NCBI RefSeq assembly: GCF_016892765.1
Contig: NZ_JAFEMD010000018.1
Coordinates: 1-64,000, forward strand
DNA: 64,000 nucleotides
Direction of reading: 5' to 3'
Source of the DNA: Microvirga arvi
Lineage (GTDB): Bacteria > Pseudomonadota > Alphaproteobacteria > Rhizobiales > Beijerinckiaceae
Numbering within the stretch: the stretch's first letter is position 1; each line of letters starts with the position of its first letter. The notes under the pieces are model-generated. The model made no database searches. It was given only the letters and a program-made list of their open reading frames with translations, and was not told where the DNA came from. Shown here piece by piece: positions 12,550 through 21,841 of this stretch. Made by a program: the position numbers and the translations under genes.

Positions 12550-13026
12550 ATGGACAAGGTCCCTCTGACGATCAAGGGTTTTGCGGCGCTCGAGGAAGAG
12601 CTCAAGCAAAGGCAGCAGGTTGAACGCCCCCGGATCATCCAGGCGATCGCGGAAGCCCGCGCGCTTGGCGACCTGTCGGAAAACGCCGAATACCATGCCG
12701 CCAAGGAAGCCCAATCCCTCAACGAAGGCCGGATCCTTGAGCTCGAAAGCATGATTTCCCGTGCCGAAGTCATTGATATTGCAAAGCTCTCCGGTGATCG
12801 GATCAAGTTCGGCGCCACGGTGAAGCTGGTCGACGAGGACACTGAGGAAGAGAAAATCTACCAGATTGTCGGTGAGCCCGAAGCCGACGTGCGCTCGGGC
12901 CGCGTCTCGGTCGCCTCCCCCATCGCCCGCGCCCTGATGGGCAAGACCATCGGCGACACGGTGGAAGTCTCGACCCCCGGAGGCGGAAAATCCTACGAGG
13001 TCGTCGGCGTCCGGTTCGGCGCCTGA
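12550..13026 (+). CDS. greA: Transcription elongation factor GreA
   Basis: Rescues backtracked RNA polymerase by stimulating transcript cleavage. 158 residues, the typical length. The N-terminal coiled-coil hairpin (1-75) carries the acidic tip in [20 protein letters not shown] (conserved D and E that coordinate catalytic Mg), and the C-terminal FKBP-like domain ends with [18 protein letters not shown]. Start at ATG 12550 ([11 protein letters not shown]). It lies immediately downstream of carB, separated by a terminator-like hairpin. Confidence 0.96.
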   Translation: MDKVPLTIKGFAALEEELKQRQQVERPRIIQAIAEARALGDLSENAEYHAAKEAQSLNEGRILELESMISRAEVIDIAKLSGDRIKFGATVKLVDEDTEEEKIYQIVGEPEADVRSGRVSVASPIARALMGKTIGDTVEVSTPGGGKSYEVVGVRFGA

Positions 13027-13044
13027 CCAGCGGGGGCTTCGAGG

Positions 13045-13560
13045 ATGAGCAATCCGACGATGTCCCCTCCTTCCCGTCGCTCATTCCTGAAAGCTCTCGC
13101 CTGTGCCGGCCTCGCCGGCGCAGGCTTTGTCCTGCCTGCCCGGGCGCAGAGCTTCCCGCAGGCCTTCTCCGCCTTCTCGGTGGATGTCAGCATCCTGAAG
13201 GCCAAGGGGCTCGGACCCTTTGCCGATCTCGTGGGAGCTGCCGCGCTCGATGAGCTGCGGCGCTCCTTTGCCGACCGCGTCGATCCACGCGGCCCTCGCC
13301 TCGTCCTGCGCCTGACGGGGGTCACCCTCACCCCTTTCCCCGGTGGCGGAGGCGGCTTGCGATGGCATGGCGGCGGTGGCGGTGGACACGACGCGGTGGA
13401 AGGCGAAGCCCTGGCCGTCAGCCGGCGGGGCGAAGTCCTGGCCTGGCATCCGATGCTGGCTGTCCTGGATGTGCACACCAGCATCCTCGTTCCCAACGAG
13501 CAGGGCCGCGCCGTCGCCGTGGCACAGCACTACGTCCGCTGGCTCAGGCGGCAGATCTAG
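13045..13560 (+). CDS. Tat-exported hypothetical protein
   Basis: A 171-residue secreted protein of unknown function. The N-terminus has a twin-arginine signal, SRRSFLKALACAGLAGAGFV ending ARA (about residues 10-34), suggesting folding before export. The mature part contains a glycine-rich stretch (about 105-116, PGGGGG then GGGGGG with a W-H in between) and a C-terminal segment AVAVAQHYVRWLRRQI that could be a helix. No enzymatic motif was recognised. Confidence 0.7.
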   Translation: MSNPTMSPPSRRSFLKALACAGLAGAGFVLPARAQSFPQAFSAFSVDVSILKAKGLGPFADLVGAAALDELRRSFADRVDPRGPRLVLRLTGVTLTPFPGGGGGLRWHGGGGGGHDAVEGEALAVSRRGEVLAWHPMLAVLDVHTSILVPNEQGRAVAVAQHYVRWLRRQI

Positions 13561-13656
13561 CTTTCACCCGAATCATACCGGGTGGCACGATCTCTCTCGG
13601 ACCCGTTCACCCTTCCCGTCGAAAACAATCGCCTTCCCGGTCAAGCGTTGCTAGAG

Positions 13657-13672
13657 AGCATGCTGAATTCAG
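13657..13672. promoter_or_regulatory. Overlapping palindromes upstream of hisZ
   Basis: AGCATGCT (13657-13664) overlaps CTGAATTCAG (13663-13672), two perfect palindromes within 16 bp, 16 nt before the hisZ GTG. A protein-binding site is possible; function is inferred only from position. Confidence 0.3.
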
Positions 13673-13687
13673 GATTGGGCAAGGCCA

Positions 13688-14782
13688 GTGACGGAGACGG
13701 ATGCCATTGTTGCGTTGATCGCGCTGTTCGAGCGTGAGGGTTATGCGCGTATCGAGCCGCCGGTGCTGCAGCCGGCGGACGCGTTCATCGATCTGTCGGG
13801 CGAGGACATCCGGCGCCGCATGTTCGTGACGCAGGACCCCGAGGGCACGGAACTGTGCCTGCGGCCGGAGTACACGATCCCCGTCTGCCTCCAGCATCTC
13901 GCCCAGCGCGGCGCCGAGCCCCTCGGCTATTCCTATGGCGGTCCGGTCTTCCGAATGCGCGCAGGTGAAAGCGGCGAGTTTCTGCAGGCGGGCCTCGAGT
14001 CCATCGGCCGGACGGATGTGTCGGCCGTAGATGCGGAGATCCTGGCCCTTGCCCTCGATGGCCTTGCCCGGATCGGCGGACCCGCTCCGGTCGTGAAGCT
14101 CGGCGACATGGGCCTCCTTCATGCCCTGATCGACGCTCTCGGGATCGCGCCCGCCGCCAAGCGGCGCGTGATCCGGGCCATCGTGTCGGGCCGGGGGCTG
14201 GCGAGCATCAGCGAGCCCGACGGCGCCGGCCACCAGGAGCATGCAGGCCTTCTCGCCGCCATCGAGGGCCAGGCGCCTCAGGCGGCCAAGGCTTTCGTGG
14301 AGGATATCCTCTCGATTGCAGGCATCGCCCGGGTCGGTGGGCGCAGCGCCGGTGAGATCGCTGAGCGCTTCCTGGCCCGGGCCGCGAACCGCACCGGTCT
14401 GCCGGACGAGGCGCGGCAGGTGCTGGAACGCTATCTCACCATCGCCGGCGATCCGGATCAGGCGGCCAACGCTGTCAGAATTCTGGCCAGGGACGCAGGT
14501 CTGGATATCGGCGCGGCCCTGTCGCTGTTCGAGGAGCGAATCGGCTTCATGGCCGCGCGCGGCCTCGATGTGGGCCGCTTCTCGTTTGCCGCCACCTTCG
14601 CCCGCAATCTCGACTACTACACGGGCTTCATCTTCGAGGTTCAGGACCCGCGCCGCAGCGACGGCAAGCCCGTCGTGGGCGGCGGTCGCTACGACCGGCT
14701 TCTGGAGCATCTCGGCGCCGAAGCCCCGATCCCGGCGGTCGGCTGCTCCTTCTGGCTCGACCGCATCGTGGGGAGGCCCTGA
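13688..14782 (+). CDS. hisZ: ATP phosphoribosyltransferase regulatory subunit HisZ
   Basis: A catalytically inactive HisRS paralogue that partners HisG in the first step of histidine synthesis and mediates feedback control. 364 residues. Class II synthetase-like motifs are seen: LRPEYTIPVCLQHLAQ and YGGPVFRMR near the N-terminus, and FARNLDYYTGFIFEV and GGGRYDRLLEHLG near the C-terminus. The C-terminal anticodon-binding domain of true HisRS is absent, fitting HisZ and not a second hisS. The start is GTG. Its stop overlaps the hisG ATG by one base (TGATG), implying translational coupling. Confidence 0.93.
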   Translation: MTETDAIVALIALFEREGYARIEPPVLQPADAFIDLSGEDIRRRMFVTQDPEGTELCLRPEYTIPVCLQHLAQRGAEPLGYSYGGPVFRMRAGESGEFLQAGLESIGRTDVSAVDAEILALALDGLARIGGPAPVVKLGDMGLLHALIDALGIAPAAKRRVIRAIVSGRGLASISEPDGAGHQEHAGLLAAIEGQAPQAAKAFVEDILSIAGIARVGGRSAGEIAERFLARAANRTGLPDEARQVLERYLTIAGDPDQAANAVRILARDAGLDIGAALSLFEERIGFMAARGLDVGRFSFAATFARNLDYYTGFIFEVQDPRRSDGKPVVGGGRYDRLLEHLGAEAPIPAVGCSFWLDRIVGRP

Positions 14783-15756
14783 TGACCGATTCCCCCCTCA
14801 TCCTGGCCGTCCCCTCCAAGGGGCGCCTGCAGGAGAATGCATCCGCGTTCTTCGCCCGTGCCGGCCTCGTCTTCACCCAGTCCCGCGGCGCGCGCGACTA
14901 TCGCGGCACGCTCGCCGGGGTGCCGGATGTGGAAGTCGCCTTTCTCTCGGCCTCCGAGATCGTCAGCCAGCTCAGCTCAGGCACCGCCCATCTCGGCATC
15001 ACCGGCGAGGATCTGGTCCGCGAGCAGATCCCGGATGCGGACGAGGCGGTCGAACTGTTGACCCCGCTCGGCTTCGGCCATGCCAATGTCGTCGTTGCGG
15101 TACCGCAGGCCTGGATCGACGTGCGCACCATGGCCGACCTCGACGAGGTGGCGGCCGATCTGCGCGCCCGGCATGGCGCCAAGATGCGGGTTGCGACCAA
15201 GTACGTGAACCTCACCCGCCACTTCTTCGCCGAGAAGGGCGTGACCGACTACCGGATCGTCGAGAGCCTGGGCGCCACGGAAGGTGCGCCGGGGGCGGGC
15301 TCGGCGGAGCTCATCGTGGATATCACCACGACCGGCGCGACGCTTGCTGCCAACGCCCTGAAGATCCTCGACGACGGCGTGATGCTGCGCTCCGAGGCCA
15401 ATCTCGTCGCCTCCGCCCGTGCGCCCTGGAGCGGCAGGGCGAAGGCTGCCGCCACGGCTGTCCTGACGCGCATCGCCGCCGAGGAGGAGGCACGGATCAG
15501 CCGCGAGGTGCGGGCGTCACTCGATCCGGCAAAGGCTTCGGCCCTCGTGTCGCTGGCGCGGGATCACGGCGCGGCGCTGCCTTACGGCAATGCCCTGGGA
15601 CGCGAGGTCGTGCTCCATTGCCGCGCGGCCAACGTGTTCGAGATCGTTGCGGCCCTGCAGGGCATCGGCGCGCAGGACATTTCCGTCCGTGCTTTCGATT
15701 ACCTGTTCCGTCCCACCAACGCCCTGACCGAGCGGCTCCTGCGGCGGATCGGCTAA
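14782..15756 (+). CDS. hisG: ATP phosphoribosyltransferase catalytic subunit HisG
   Basis: Condenses ATP with PRPP to give phosphoribosyl-ATP, the committed step of histidine biosynthesis. 324 residues, with ILAVPSKGRLQENASAFF at the N-terminus and the PRPP-loop region ELIVDITTTGATLAANALKIL at about 175-195. It is longer than the roughly 210-230-residue short HisG that usually requires HisZ, with an extra region to about 324, yet hisZ is directly coupled upstream. A similar long HisG is known in Bradyrhizobium-type genomes. The hisZG pair is separated from hisS by 12 kb. Confidence 0.94.
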   Translation: MTDSPLILAVPSKGRLQENASAFFARAGLVFTQSRGARDYRGTLAGVPDVEVAFLSASEIVSQLSSGTAHLGITGEDLVREQIPDADEAVELLTPLGFGHANVVVAVPQAWIDVRTMADLDEVAADLRARHGAKMRVATKYVNLTRHFFAEKGVTDYRIVESLGATEGAPGAGSAELIVDITTTGATLAANALKILDDGVMLRSEANLVASARAPWSGRAKAAATAVLTRIAAEEEARISREVRASLDPAKASALVSLARDHGAALPYGNALGREVVLHCRAANVFEIVAALQGIGAQDISVRAFDYLFRPTNALTERLLRRIG

Positions 15757-15853
15757 GGACGCTTCATCACGCAGGTGCAGGACAACATCACCGATGTTCG
15801 GCTCACAAGTGGAGGCCTCCTTTGGGATGGAAACCGATCCACTTTATCGATGA

Positions 15854-15903
15854 GCGCATCGTTTGTTGCGGAAAACCTGGCCCACTTTTCCGCAGGATGA
15901 GCT
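15854..15903. repeat. Intergenic palindromic repeat, family 1, copy C
   Basis: A degenerate unit-1 copy: GCGCATCGT, then TTGCGGAAAACCTGG, CCACTTTTCCGCA and GATGAGCT. The inner half resembles 50291-50361 and 45725-45773. Confidence 0.65.
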
Positions 15904-15967
15904 AGGGCGTTGCCTGAATGCTCAAGGACCCTTATGGTCCGGGCGTTTTTCCGATGTAGAGGTTCCG

Positions 15968-16450
15968 ATGAACGCGCTTCGACTTGCGACATTTCTGGTG
16001 GCTCTGGCCGCCGCCTCGGGAGCTCACGCCCAGTCAGCCGCCGAAACCCTCGGCCGCCCGGCCGGACCGACCCGCCAGGTCGATGCCAAGGTCCCGCAGC
16101 CCGGTGAAGGTGGCAAGGTCTTCCCGCTCAACTCCTCCTGGGTGGCCGTCAGCTTGAATGGCAAGCCTTTCAGCGGCGAGCGTCCGAGCTTCCGCCTCGA
16201 CGACCAGCTGCGCGCCACGGGCTTTTCCGGCTGCAACACCTATGCCACCGCAGCCTATCCGCTGCGTGAGCAGGTCCTCGCCGTCGGCCCCTTCGCCCTG
16301 ACGAAGAAGAGCTGCGACAAGGGCGCCATGGCCATCGAGCAGGCTTTTCTCGTGGCACTCCGCTCCTCGGGCAAGTGGGACATCCAAGGCCGTAACCTCA
16401 TCATCCGCACCCAGAACGGCGGCGAGCTGCGCTTCGAGCGCGCGCTCTGA
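15968..16450 (+). CDS. META domain-containing secreted protein
   Basis: A 160-residue exported protein. A signal peptide MNALRLATFLVALAAASGAHA is followed by mature QSAAE. The body resembles a META/HslJ domain: NSSWVAVSLNGKPF, PSFRLDDQLRATGFSGCNTY with the conserved GCN, GPFALTKKSC, and a C-terminal LIIRTQNGGELRFER. Such proteins are envelope-located; HslJ is linked to heat and novobiocin resistance in E. coli. Start at ATG 15968. A strong terminator follows. Confidence 0.8.
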   Translation: MNALRLATFLVALAAASGAHAQSAAETLGRPAGPTRQVDAKVPQPGEGGKVFPLNSSWVAVSLNGKPFSGERPSFRLDDQLRATGFSGCNTYATAAYPLREQVLAVGPFALTKKSCDKGAMAIEQAFLVALRSSGKWDIQGRNLIIRTQNGGELRFERAL

Positions 16451-16471
16451 GACTGGATGCGACTTGGACGG

Positions 16472-16500
16472 AAAGGCCGGCTTTACGCCGGCCTTTTGTT
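16472..16500 (+). terminator. Rho-independent terminator after META-domain gene
   Basis: A 10-bp stem AAAGGCCGGC/GCCGGCCTTT (16472-16481, 16487-16496) with a 5-nt loop, running into TTTTGTTTG. Confidence 0.85.
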
Positions 16501-16520
16501 TGCGCTTGGAATGAGGCGTC

Positions 16521-16730
16521 ATCCCGGACGACGCAGGCGATCCGGGATCGCTGGACGAGTAAAGCACTGTCATCCCGGGGCTGCGCAGCAGAGCCCGGGA
16601 TCCATGACCACCACCTTAGTCCAGTTTAGCACCGTCAGCGTTTATGGATTCCCGCCTGCGCGGGAATGACAGCGCAGGTGCAAGTGCCTCATCCTGCCAA
16701 CGATCCCGGATCGGCTGCGCCGTCCGGGAT
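16521..16730. repeat. Cluster of four family-2 type hairpins
   Basis: Between convergent genes lie four hairpins: ATCCCGGA/TCCGGGAT (16521-16548), ATCCCGGG/CCCGGGAT (16572-16601), ATTCCCGC/GCGGGAAT (16648-16667) and ATCCCGGA/TCCGGGAT (16703-16730). They resemble REP-type palindromes also seen at 3722-3794 and 34240-34262. No gene is evident. Confidence 0.7.
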
Positions 16731-16741
16731 GACGCTTTGGA

Positions 16742-18838
16742 TTATTCCGCGGGCTCGGCCTGACGCAGGTCGACGGGAGTGGAAAGACCGCTTTCGGACT
16801 TCTTCATGTCGATGCGCCGGTCGTGATAGGCCGCCAGGGTCGAGCGGTGGCCGATGGACACGACGGTGGTGTGCGGCAGCTTCTCCTTGATGATGCGGTA
16901 GATGTCGGCCTCGGTCGGCTCGTCGAGGGCGGCGGTCGCCTCGTCCAGGAACAGCCAGTCGGGCTTGGCGAGAAGGGCCCGGGCAACCGCCAAGCGCTGC
17001 TGCTCGCCGAGGGAGAGGGTCTGGGCCCAGTTGCGGTCCTCGTCGAGGCGATGCGCGATCTGGGGCAGCTTCGCGGACTGCAGCGCCTCTGCCATCTGGG
17101 CATCGCTATAGGCGTCGATCTTGCTTGGATAGGTGACGGCGTCCCGCAGTGTCCCGATGGGAATGTAGGGCCGCTGCGGCAGGAGCATCATGGTCTGTCC
17201 CTCCGGCACCAGCACCTCGCCCTTGCCGAAGGGCCAGATGCCGGCGATGGCGCGAAACAGGGTGGACTTGCCCGAGCCTGAGGGGCCGGTCATCAGGGTA
17301 CGCTCGCCCGGACGGAAGGTGAGCGCATCCGTGTGCAGCAAGGCGCTGCCGTCGGGCAGGCGCACGTCGAGATCCTTCAGGCGCAGCTCACGGACGGGAG
17401 CCTCCGTGATAGCGAGCTTGCTCTCCCCGCCCACGCGCTGTGCCGACGCGATAGCGCCCTCGAAGGTGGTGAGACGGTCGAGCACGGCCTTGTAGTCGGC
17501 AAGCGTGGTATAGATGGTGATGAAGTAGGTGAGCGCCGATTCCACCCGTGAGAAGGCGCCGACCACCTGCTGCATCTGGCCGAGCGAGATCTTGCCGACG
17601 AAGTAGTAGGGCGCCGTGAGGATGTAAGGCACCACCACGTTGGCCTGGAAATAGGCCGAGGTGAAGGTGTTCAGCTTGATGAGGCGGACGACGATCCGCA
17701 TGTAGTTGTCGACGATCTGGCCGAACCGCCGGCCAAGCCCTTCACGCTCGGCCGTCTCGCCGGAGAGAAGGGCTACCTGCTCCGTGTATTCGCGCAGGCG
17801 CGCCAGGGAGAAGCGGTAATTGGCCTCAACCCGCTCCTGCTCGAAGTTCAGGGCGATCAGGGGGCGGCCGATGAGATGCGTGACCCACGTGCCGAGAATA
17901 GCGTAACCCGCGCAGACCCACACCAGCAGGCCCGGTATTTCCACGCTCGTTCCGGGAAAGGTGAAGCCGGCCGAAATGGTCCAGAGGATGGCGACGAAGG
18001 AAACGAGGGTCGCCGCCTGGTTCATCAGGCCGACGGACAGGGAGTAGGTGCTCTCGACGAACTTGCGCAGATCTTCCGAGATGCGCTGGTCCGGGTTGTC
18101 GGCGCCCCGGCCCATGATCTGCATCCGGTAATGCGTCCCGTCGCCGAGCCACTCTCGCAGGTAATAGGTGTTGAGGAAGGCGCGCCAGCGGATCGTGAGC
18201 ACGTTCTGCAGCAGCACTTCGGTGAGCGCGATCGCCACGAACACGGCGGCCAGCGGCGTGAAGATGACGAAGAGCTGGTACCAGAACGCCGCCGCATCCT
18301 TGGCCTCGAGCGCATTGAACATGTCGCGCGAGAAGAAGCTGAGGCGGACGTTGAGAGCGACCTGGACGAGATTGATCGCGATGAGGATGCCGATCATCCA
18401 GGTGCCGATGACGCCTTCACGAGCCCGCACGAGACCGATGAAGGGGATGCGGATGACGCTGTCGGCCTGGGAGGCGAGATAAAGATCGGTGATGCGGCAG
18501 ATCGTGCGGACGACGGGCACGTAGGAGAGCCCGAAGATGATGGCGCCGAACGCGGTCGCGCCCAAGGCGGCGGAGGGCGGCGGCACATAGCCCGTGTAAT
18601 CGCCCGTGATGAGGCCCGACCTGGCGCCGAGGACGAGGGCGACCAGCACCAGATGCGTGGCCGAGAGCATCACGAGGAAGATGCGCAGGAACTTCGGGAT
18701 GTCGCGCCCGATGTACATCACCCCGGCCAGGGCCAGTGTCGACAGGGGCAGGTAGAACGGAACAGCGACCGCTCCGGACGCCGAAGCCGCAAGAACGCCC
18801 AACCCGATAAGCGCCAGCGCGAGGCTCGCCTTGATCAT
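16742..18838 (-). CDS. ABCD-type ABC transporter (SbmA/BacA-like permease fused to ATPase)
   Basis: A 698-residue half-transporter. The N-terminal half has about eight hydrophobic segments, with the last six forming an SbmA/BacA-like transmembrane domain (about 150-440); the C-terminal nucleotide-binding domain carries Walker A GPSGSGKST (about 534), signature LSLGEQQR (about 632) and Walker B WLFLDEAT (about 655). Relatives with this fused layout include YddA and mycobacterial Rv1819c, which handle hydrophilic substrates such as cobalamin, bleomycin or antimicrobial peptides. BacA homologues matter for symbiosis and very-long-chain lipids in rhizobia. The substrate here is unknown. AGGAG precedes the start. 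Confidence 0.88.
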   Translation of the reverse strand: MIKASLALALIGLGVLAASASGAVAVPFYLPLSTLALAGVMYIGRDIPKFLRIFLVMLSATHLVLVALVLGARSGLITGDYTGYVPPPSAALGATAFGAIIFGLSYVPVVRTICRITDLYLASQADSVIRIPFIGLVRAREGVIGTWMIGILIAINLVQVALNVRLSFFSRDMFNALEAKDAAAFWYQLFVIFTPLAAVFVAIALTEVLLQNVLTIRWRAFLNTYYLREWLGDGTHYRMQIMGRGADNPDQRISEDLRKFVESTYSLSVGLMNQAATLVSFVAILWTISAGFTFPGTSVEIPGLLVWVCAGYAILGTWVTHLIGRPLIALNFEQERVEANYRFSLARLREYTEQVALLSGETAEREGLGRRFGQIVDNYMRIVVRLIKLNTFTSAYFQANVVVPYILTAPYYFVGKISLGQMQQVVGAFSRVESALTYFITIYTTLADYKAVLDRLTTFEGAIASAQRVGGESKLAITEAPVRELRLKDLDVRLPDGSALLHTDALTFRPGERTLMTGPSGSGKSTLFRAIAGIWPFGKGEVLVPEGQTMMLLPQRPYIPIGTLRDAVTYPSKIDAYSDAQMAEALQSAKLPQIAHRLDEDRNWAQTLSLGEQQRLAVARALLAKPDWLFLDEATAALDEPTEADIYRIIKEKLPHTTVVSIGHRSTLAAYHDRRIDMKKSESGLSTPVDLRQAEPAE

Positions 18839-18900
18839 ACATATCTCCTGCCAGGATTCCTGCCCCGGCTCTTAGAAACTCGAGGCAGCCGCATCAATCG

Positions 18901-18943
18901 CGCTTGTGGCGAAAGAAAGGAGGATTTCCTCCCCAGGCAAGCG
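18901..18943 (+). promoter_or_regulatory. Nested hairpin in the metN upstream region
   Basis: An outer 6-bp stem CGCTTG/CAAGCG (18901-18906, 18938-18943) encloses GGAGG/CCTCC. The start TCGCGCTTG resembles the opening of SAM-II riboswitches, but the downstream pseudoknot and AGCTAAAA segment are not recognisable, so it is annotated only as a structured region. Confidence 0.25.
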
Positions 18944-19048
18944 ATAGCAGTCTTGTGACCATAACGACAGGGCTCCTCGAACCGTCAAGCTGTTCTTCAA
19001 AACAGATTGTCCTATTTAAAGAACGAAATCGTTGACATGGAGAACGAT

Positions 19049-20194
19049 ATGTCCCATGTCTCGCATCATCATTCGACGAAAGTTTCTGAAGGCGAACTTA
19101 TGAACGCCCCCCTTGGCTATATCGGCGACACGCCGGCGCAGCGCCTTGTCCCGGCGCAGCCCATCGTGCGCCTGGAAAAGGTCTCGAAGACCTTCCCCGG
19201 CCGCGATGGTCAACCCGTCACGGCCTTGCGCGAGATCGATCTCGCAGTGCCTCAAGGCTCCATCCTCGGCGTGATCGGCCGCTCCGGCGCCGGCAAGTCG
19301 ACCCTGATCCGGCTGGTGAACGGTCTGGAGAAGCCTTCCTCCGGCAAGGTGATCGTGGACGGCGCCGACATTGCGGCCCTGCCGGAGGCGGCCCTGCGCC
19401 ACGCCCGCCGCTCCATCGGCATGATCTTCCAGCACTTCAACCTGCTCTCCTCGCGCACGGCCGCCCAGAACATCGCCCTGCCGCTCGAGGTGGCAGGCTT
19501 CGACAAGGCGGAGATCCGGACGCGGGTCGAGGAGCTTCTCGCCCTCGTCGGCCTCACGGACAAGCGCAACCGTTATCCGTCCGAGCTCTCCGGTGGCCAG
19601 AAGCAGCGCGTCGGCATCGCCCGTGCCCTCGCCACCAAGCCCAAGGTTCTCCTCTCCGACGAGGCGACTTCGGCGTTGGACCCGGAGACCACTCGCTCGA
19701 TCCTCGACCTGCTCGCCCGCATCAACGACGAGCTCGGCCTGACCATCCTGCTCATCACCCACGAGATGGCGGTGATCCGCAACATCGCCCGCGAGGTCGC
19801 GGTGATCGAGGGCGGCCGCATCGTCGAGCAGGGGGATGTGTTCGAGGTCTTCACGCGGCCGCAGCACGAGGTCACCCGCTCCTTCCTCGCCGACGAGTCA
19901 GGCCGGGCTCTGCCGCCCTATGTGGCAAGCCGTCTGCAGACCGAGGCGACGCCCGACAGCCAGGCGGTCGTGCGCATCGGCTTCCGCGGCCCGCACGCCA
20001 CCGATCCGGTGCTGGCGCGGCTGGCGCGCGATCTCAACATCGAGACGAACATCCTGTCGGGCTCGGTCGACGAGATCGCAGGGCGCCCCTTCGGCACCCT
20101 GGTGGTCGGCGTGCCGGAAGCGTCGCTCTCCACCACTCTCGATTTCCTGAAGAAGCACGGTCTCGACACGGAGGTCCTCGGCCATGTCGCCTGA
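19049..20194 (+). CDS. metN: Methionine ABC transporter ATP-binding protein MetN
   Basis: ATPase of the D/L-methionine importer. Residue numbers use the ATG at 19049: Walker [10 protein letters not shown] at 77-85, signature LSGGQKQR from 180, Walker [14 protein letters not shown]-loop in ITHEM, and a C-terminal ACT-like NIL domain (about 290-375) that senses methionine and inhibits transport. The ATG at 19049 has an ideal GGAG 6 nt upstream and gives an extra His-rich leader ([10 protein letters not shown]); ATG 19100 is an alternative. It overlaps metI by 11 bp. Confidence 0.94.
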   Translation: MSHVSHHHSTKVSEGELMNAPLGYIGDTPAQRLVPAQPIVRLEKVSKTFPGRDGQPVTALREIDLAVPQGSILGVIGRSGAGKSTLIRLVNGLEKPSSGKVIVDGADIAALPEAALRHARRSIGMIFQHFNLLSSRTAAQNIALPLEVAGFDKAEIRTRVEELLALVGLTDKRNRYPSELSGGQKQRVGIARALATKPKVLLSDEATSALDPETTRSILDLLARINDELGLTILLITHEMAVIRNIAREVAVIEGGRIVEQGDVFEVFTRPQHEVTRSFLADESGRALPPYVASRLQTEATPDSQAVVRIGFRGPHATDPVLARLARDLNIETNILSGSVDEIAGRPFGTLVVGVPEASLSTTLDFLKKHGLDTEVLGHVA

Positions 20195-20849
20195 GATGAT
20201 CCGCCTCATCGCCAATTCCACCGGCGAAACCCTCTACATGGTTGCGGTCTCGGCTTTGATCGCCACCCTCTTCGGACTTCCGCTTGGCGTCTTTCTCGCC
20301 ACCTCGGCCAAGGGTGAACTGTTTGCGGCTCCGTGGATCAACCGCGTGCTCGGCGTCATCGTCAACGCCACGCGCTCCACGCCCTTCATCATCCTCGTGG
20401 TCGCGATCATTCCCTTCACGCGCCTGATCGCAGGCACTTCGATTGGCACCAATGCCGCCATCGTGCCGCTGACCATCGCCGCGACGCCCTTCATCGCGCG
20501 CCTCATCGAGAGCGCGATCCGCGAGGTGGACCAGGGCCTGATCGAAGCAGCGCGCGCCTTCGGCGCGAGCCCGCTCCAGATCGTGCTGAAAGTGCTGATC
20601 CCGGAGGCCCTTCCCGGCATCGTGCTCGGCCTGACGCTCGCCATCGTGTCGCTCCTCGGCTTTTCGGCCATGGTCGGCGCCGTGGGCGGCGGCGGCCTGG
20701 GCGATCTCGGCATCCGCTACGGCTACCAGCGCTTCATGCCGGAGATGATGCTTGCCGTGGTGGTCGTGCTGATCGTCCTCGTCCAGGCGGTACAGAGCAT
20801 CGGCGACCGCCTCGCCCGCCACCTCAACAAGCGCATCCGCCACGCCTGA
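20184..20849 (+). CDS. metI: Methionine ABC transporter permease MetI
   Basis: Inner-membrane permease of the methionine importer, 221 residues with five predicted transmembrane helices, the normal size for MetI. The BPD_transp_1 EAA-loop region is [25 protein letters not shown] (shown in part: [10 protein letters not shown]), and [20 protein letters not shown] is typical of the family. It starts inside the 3' end of metN, so translation is probably coupled. metQ follows 34 bp later. Confidence 0.95.
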   Translation: MSPEMIRLIANSTGETLYMVAVSALIATLFGLPLGVFLATSAKGELFAAPWINRVLGVIVNATRSTPFIILVVAIIPFTRLIAGTSIGTNAAIVPLTIAATPFIARLIESAIREVDQGLIEAARAFGASPLQIVLKVLIPEALPGIVLGLTLAIVSLLGFSAMVGAVGGGGLGDLGIRYGYQRFMPEMMLAVVVVLIVLVQAVQSIGDRLARHLNKRIRHA

Positions 20850-20883
20850 TCCCCATCAAGAACATCGCACAAGGAGAAACCCG

Positions 20884-21672
20884 ATGTCCCTGAAGCACTT
20901 TAGCCTTGCTGCCCTGCTGTCGCTTGCCGCGCTGCCGGCACTCGCCCAGCAGACGCAGACAATCCGCATCGGCGCAACGCCCGGCCCGCACGCGCAGATC
21001 CTGGAAGCCGTGAAGCCGATCGCCGCCAAGAAGGGCCTCGACGTCAAGATCGTCGAGTTCTCCGACTACGTGGTGCCGAACACGGCTCTGGCCGGCGGCG
21101 ACATCGAGGCGAACTCGTTCCAGAACCAGCCCTATCTCGACAATCAGGTGGCCGACCGCGGCTTCAAGATCGAGAGCGTGGCGCTGACTGTGAACTTCCC
21201 GATCGGCATCTACTCGAAGAAGCACAAGAGCCTCGACTCGCTGCCGAACGGCGCGACGATCTCGATCCCGAACGATCCGACCAATGGCGGCCGCGCCCTC
21301 ATCCTTCTGCAGGACAAGGGCCTCATCAAGTTGAAGGAAGGAACAGGCTACAAGCCGACACCCCTCGACGTGACCGATAATCCCAAGAAGATCAAATTCG
21401 TCGAGATCGAAGCCGCCCAGGGACCGCGTGTGCTCGCCGACGTGGATGCCGCGATCATCAACACCAATTATGCGACGTCGGGCGGCCTCGACCCGGTGAA
21501 GGATCCCATCGCCCGCGAGAACCCGAAGGGTCCTTACGTGAACCTCATCGCAGTGCGCAGCGAAGACAAGAACAAGCCCTGGGTGAAGGCTCTGGTCGAG
21601 TCCTACCACACCCCCGAGGTGAAAGCGTTCATCGAGGAGAAGTTCAAGGGCTCGGTTCTGACCTCCTGGTAA
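20884..21672 (+). CDS. metQ: Methionine-binding protein MetQ
   Basis: Periplasmic substrate-binding component (NlpA/MetQ family), 262 residues. The signal peptide MSLKHFSLAALLSLAALPALA is cleaved before QQTQ; there is no lipobox cysteine, so it is likely soluble. Family landmarks: RIGATPGPHAQILEAVKP, FSDYVVPNTALAGGDIEANSFQ, SIPNDPTNGGRALILLQ, and a C-terminal VKAFIEEKFKGSVLTSW. GGAG precedes the start. It completes the metNIQ operon, which ends in a hairpin. Confidence 0.95.
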   Translation: MSLKHFSLAALLSLAALPALAQQTQTIRIGATPGPHAQILEAVKPIAAKKGLDVKIVEFSDYVVPNTALAGGDIEANSFQNQPYLDNQVADRGFKIESVALTVNFPIGIYSKKHKSLDSLPNGATISIPNDPTNGGRALILLQDKGLIKLKEGTGYKPTPLDVTDNPKKIKFVEIEAAQGPRVLADVDAAIINTNYATSGGLDPVKDPIARENPKGPYVNLIAVRSEDKNKPWVKALVESYHTPEVKAFIEEKFKGSVLTSW

Positions 21673-21699
21673 GCGTCATTCGCTTCGCGACATTGCGGA

Positions 21700-21730
21700 A
21701 GGCCGGGCCATGTGCCCGGCCTGTCCCGTT
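21700..21730 (+). terminator. Terminator after metQ
   Basis: A 9-bp stem AGGCCGGGC/GCCCGGCCT (21700-21708, 21714-21722) is followed by GTCCCGTTTT. Confidence 0.7.
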
Positions 21731-21841
21731 TTCCCAAGATCTGCCGCGCCAATCTTGACAAAGAAGTCGGCTAAGCTTCCCAATCGCATGGTCTGGCACA
21801 AGAGCACCGGCCCAAGCAGGCCGATGCTTGGGAGGGAACTT

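Noticed and set aside
18895..18950. SAM-II riboswitch before metN
   Set aside because: Only the opening bases fit; the required loop and 3' pairing are not present.
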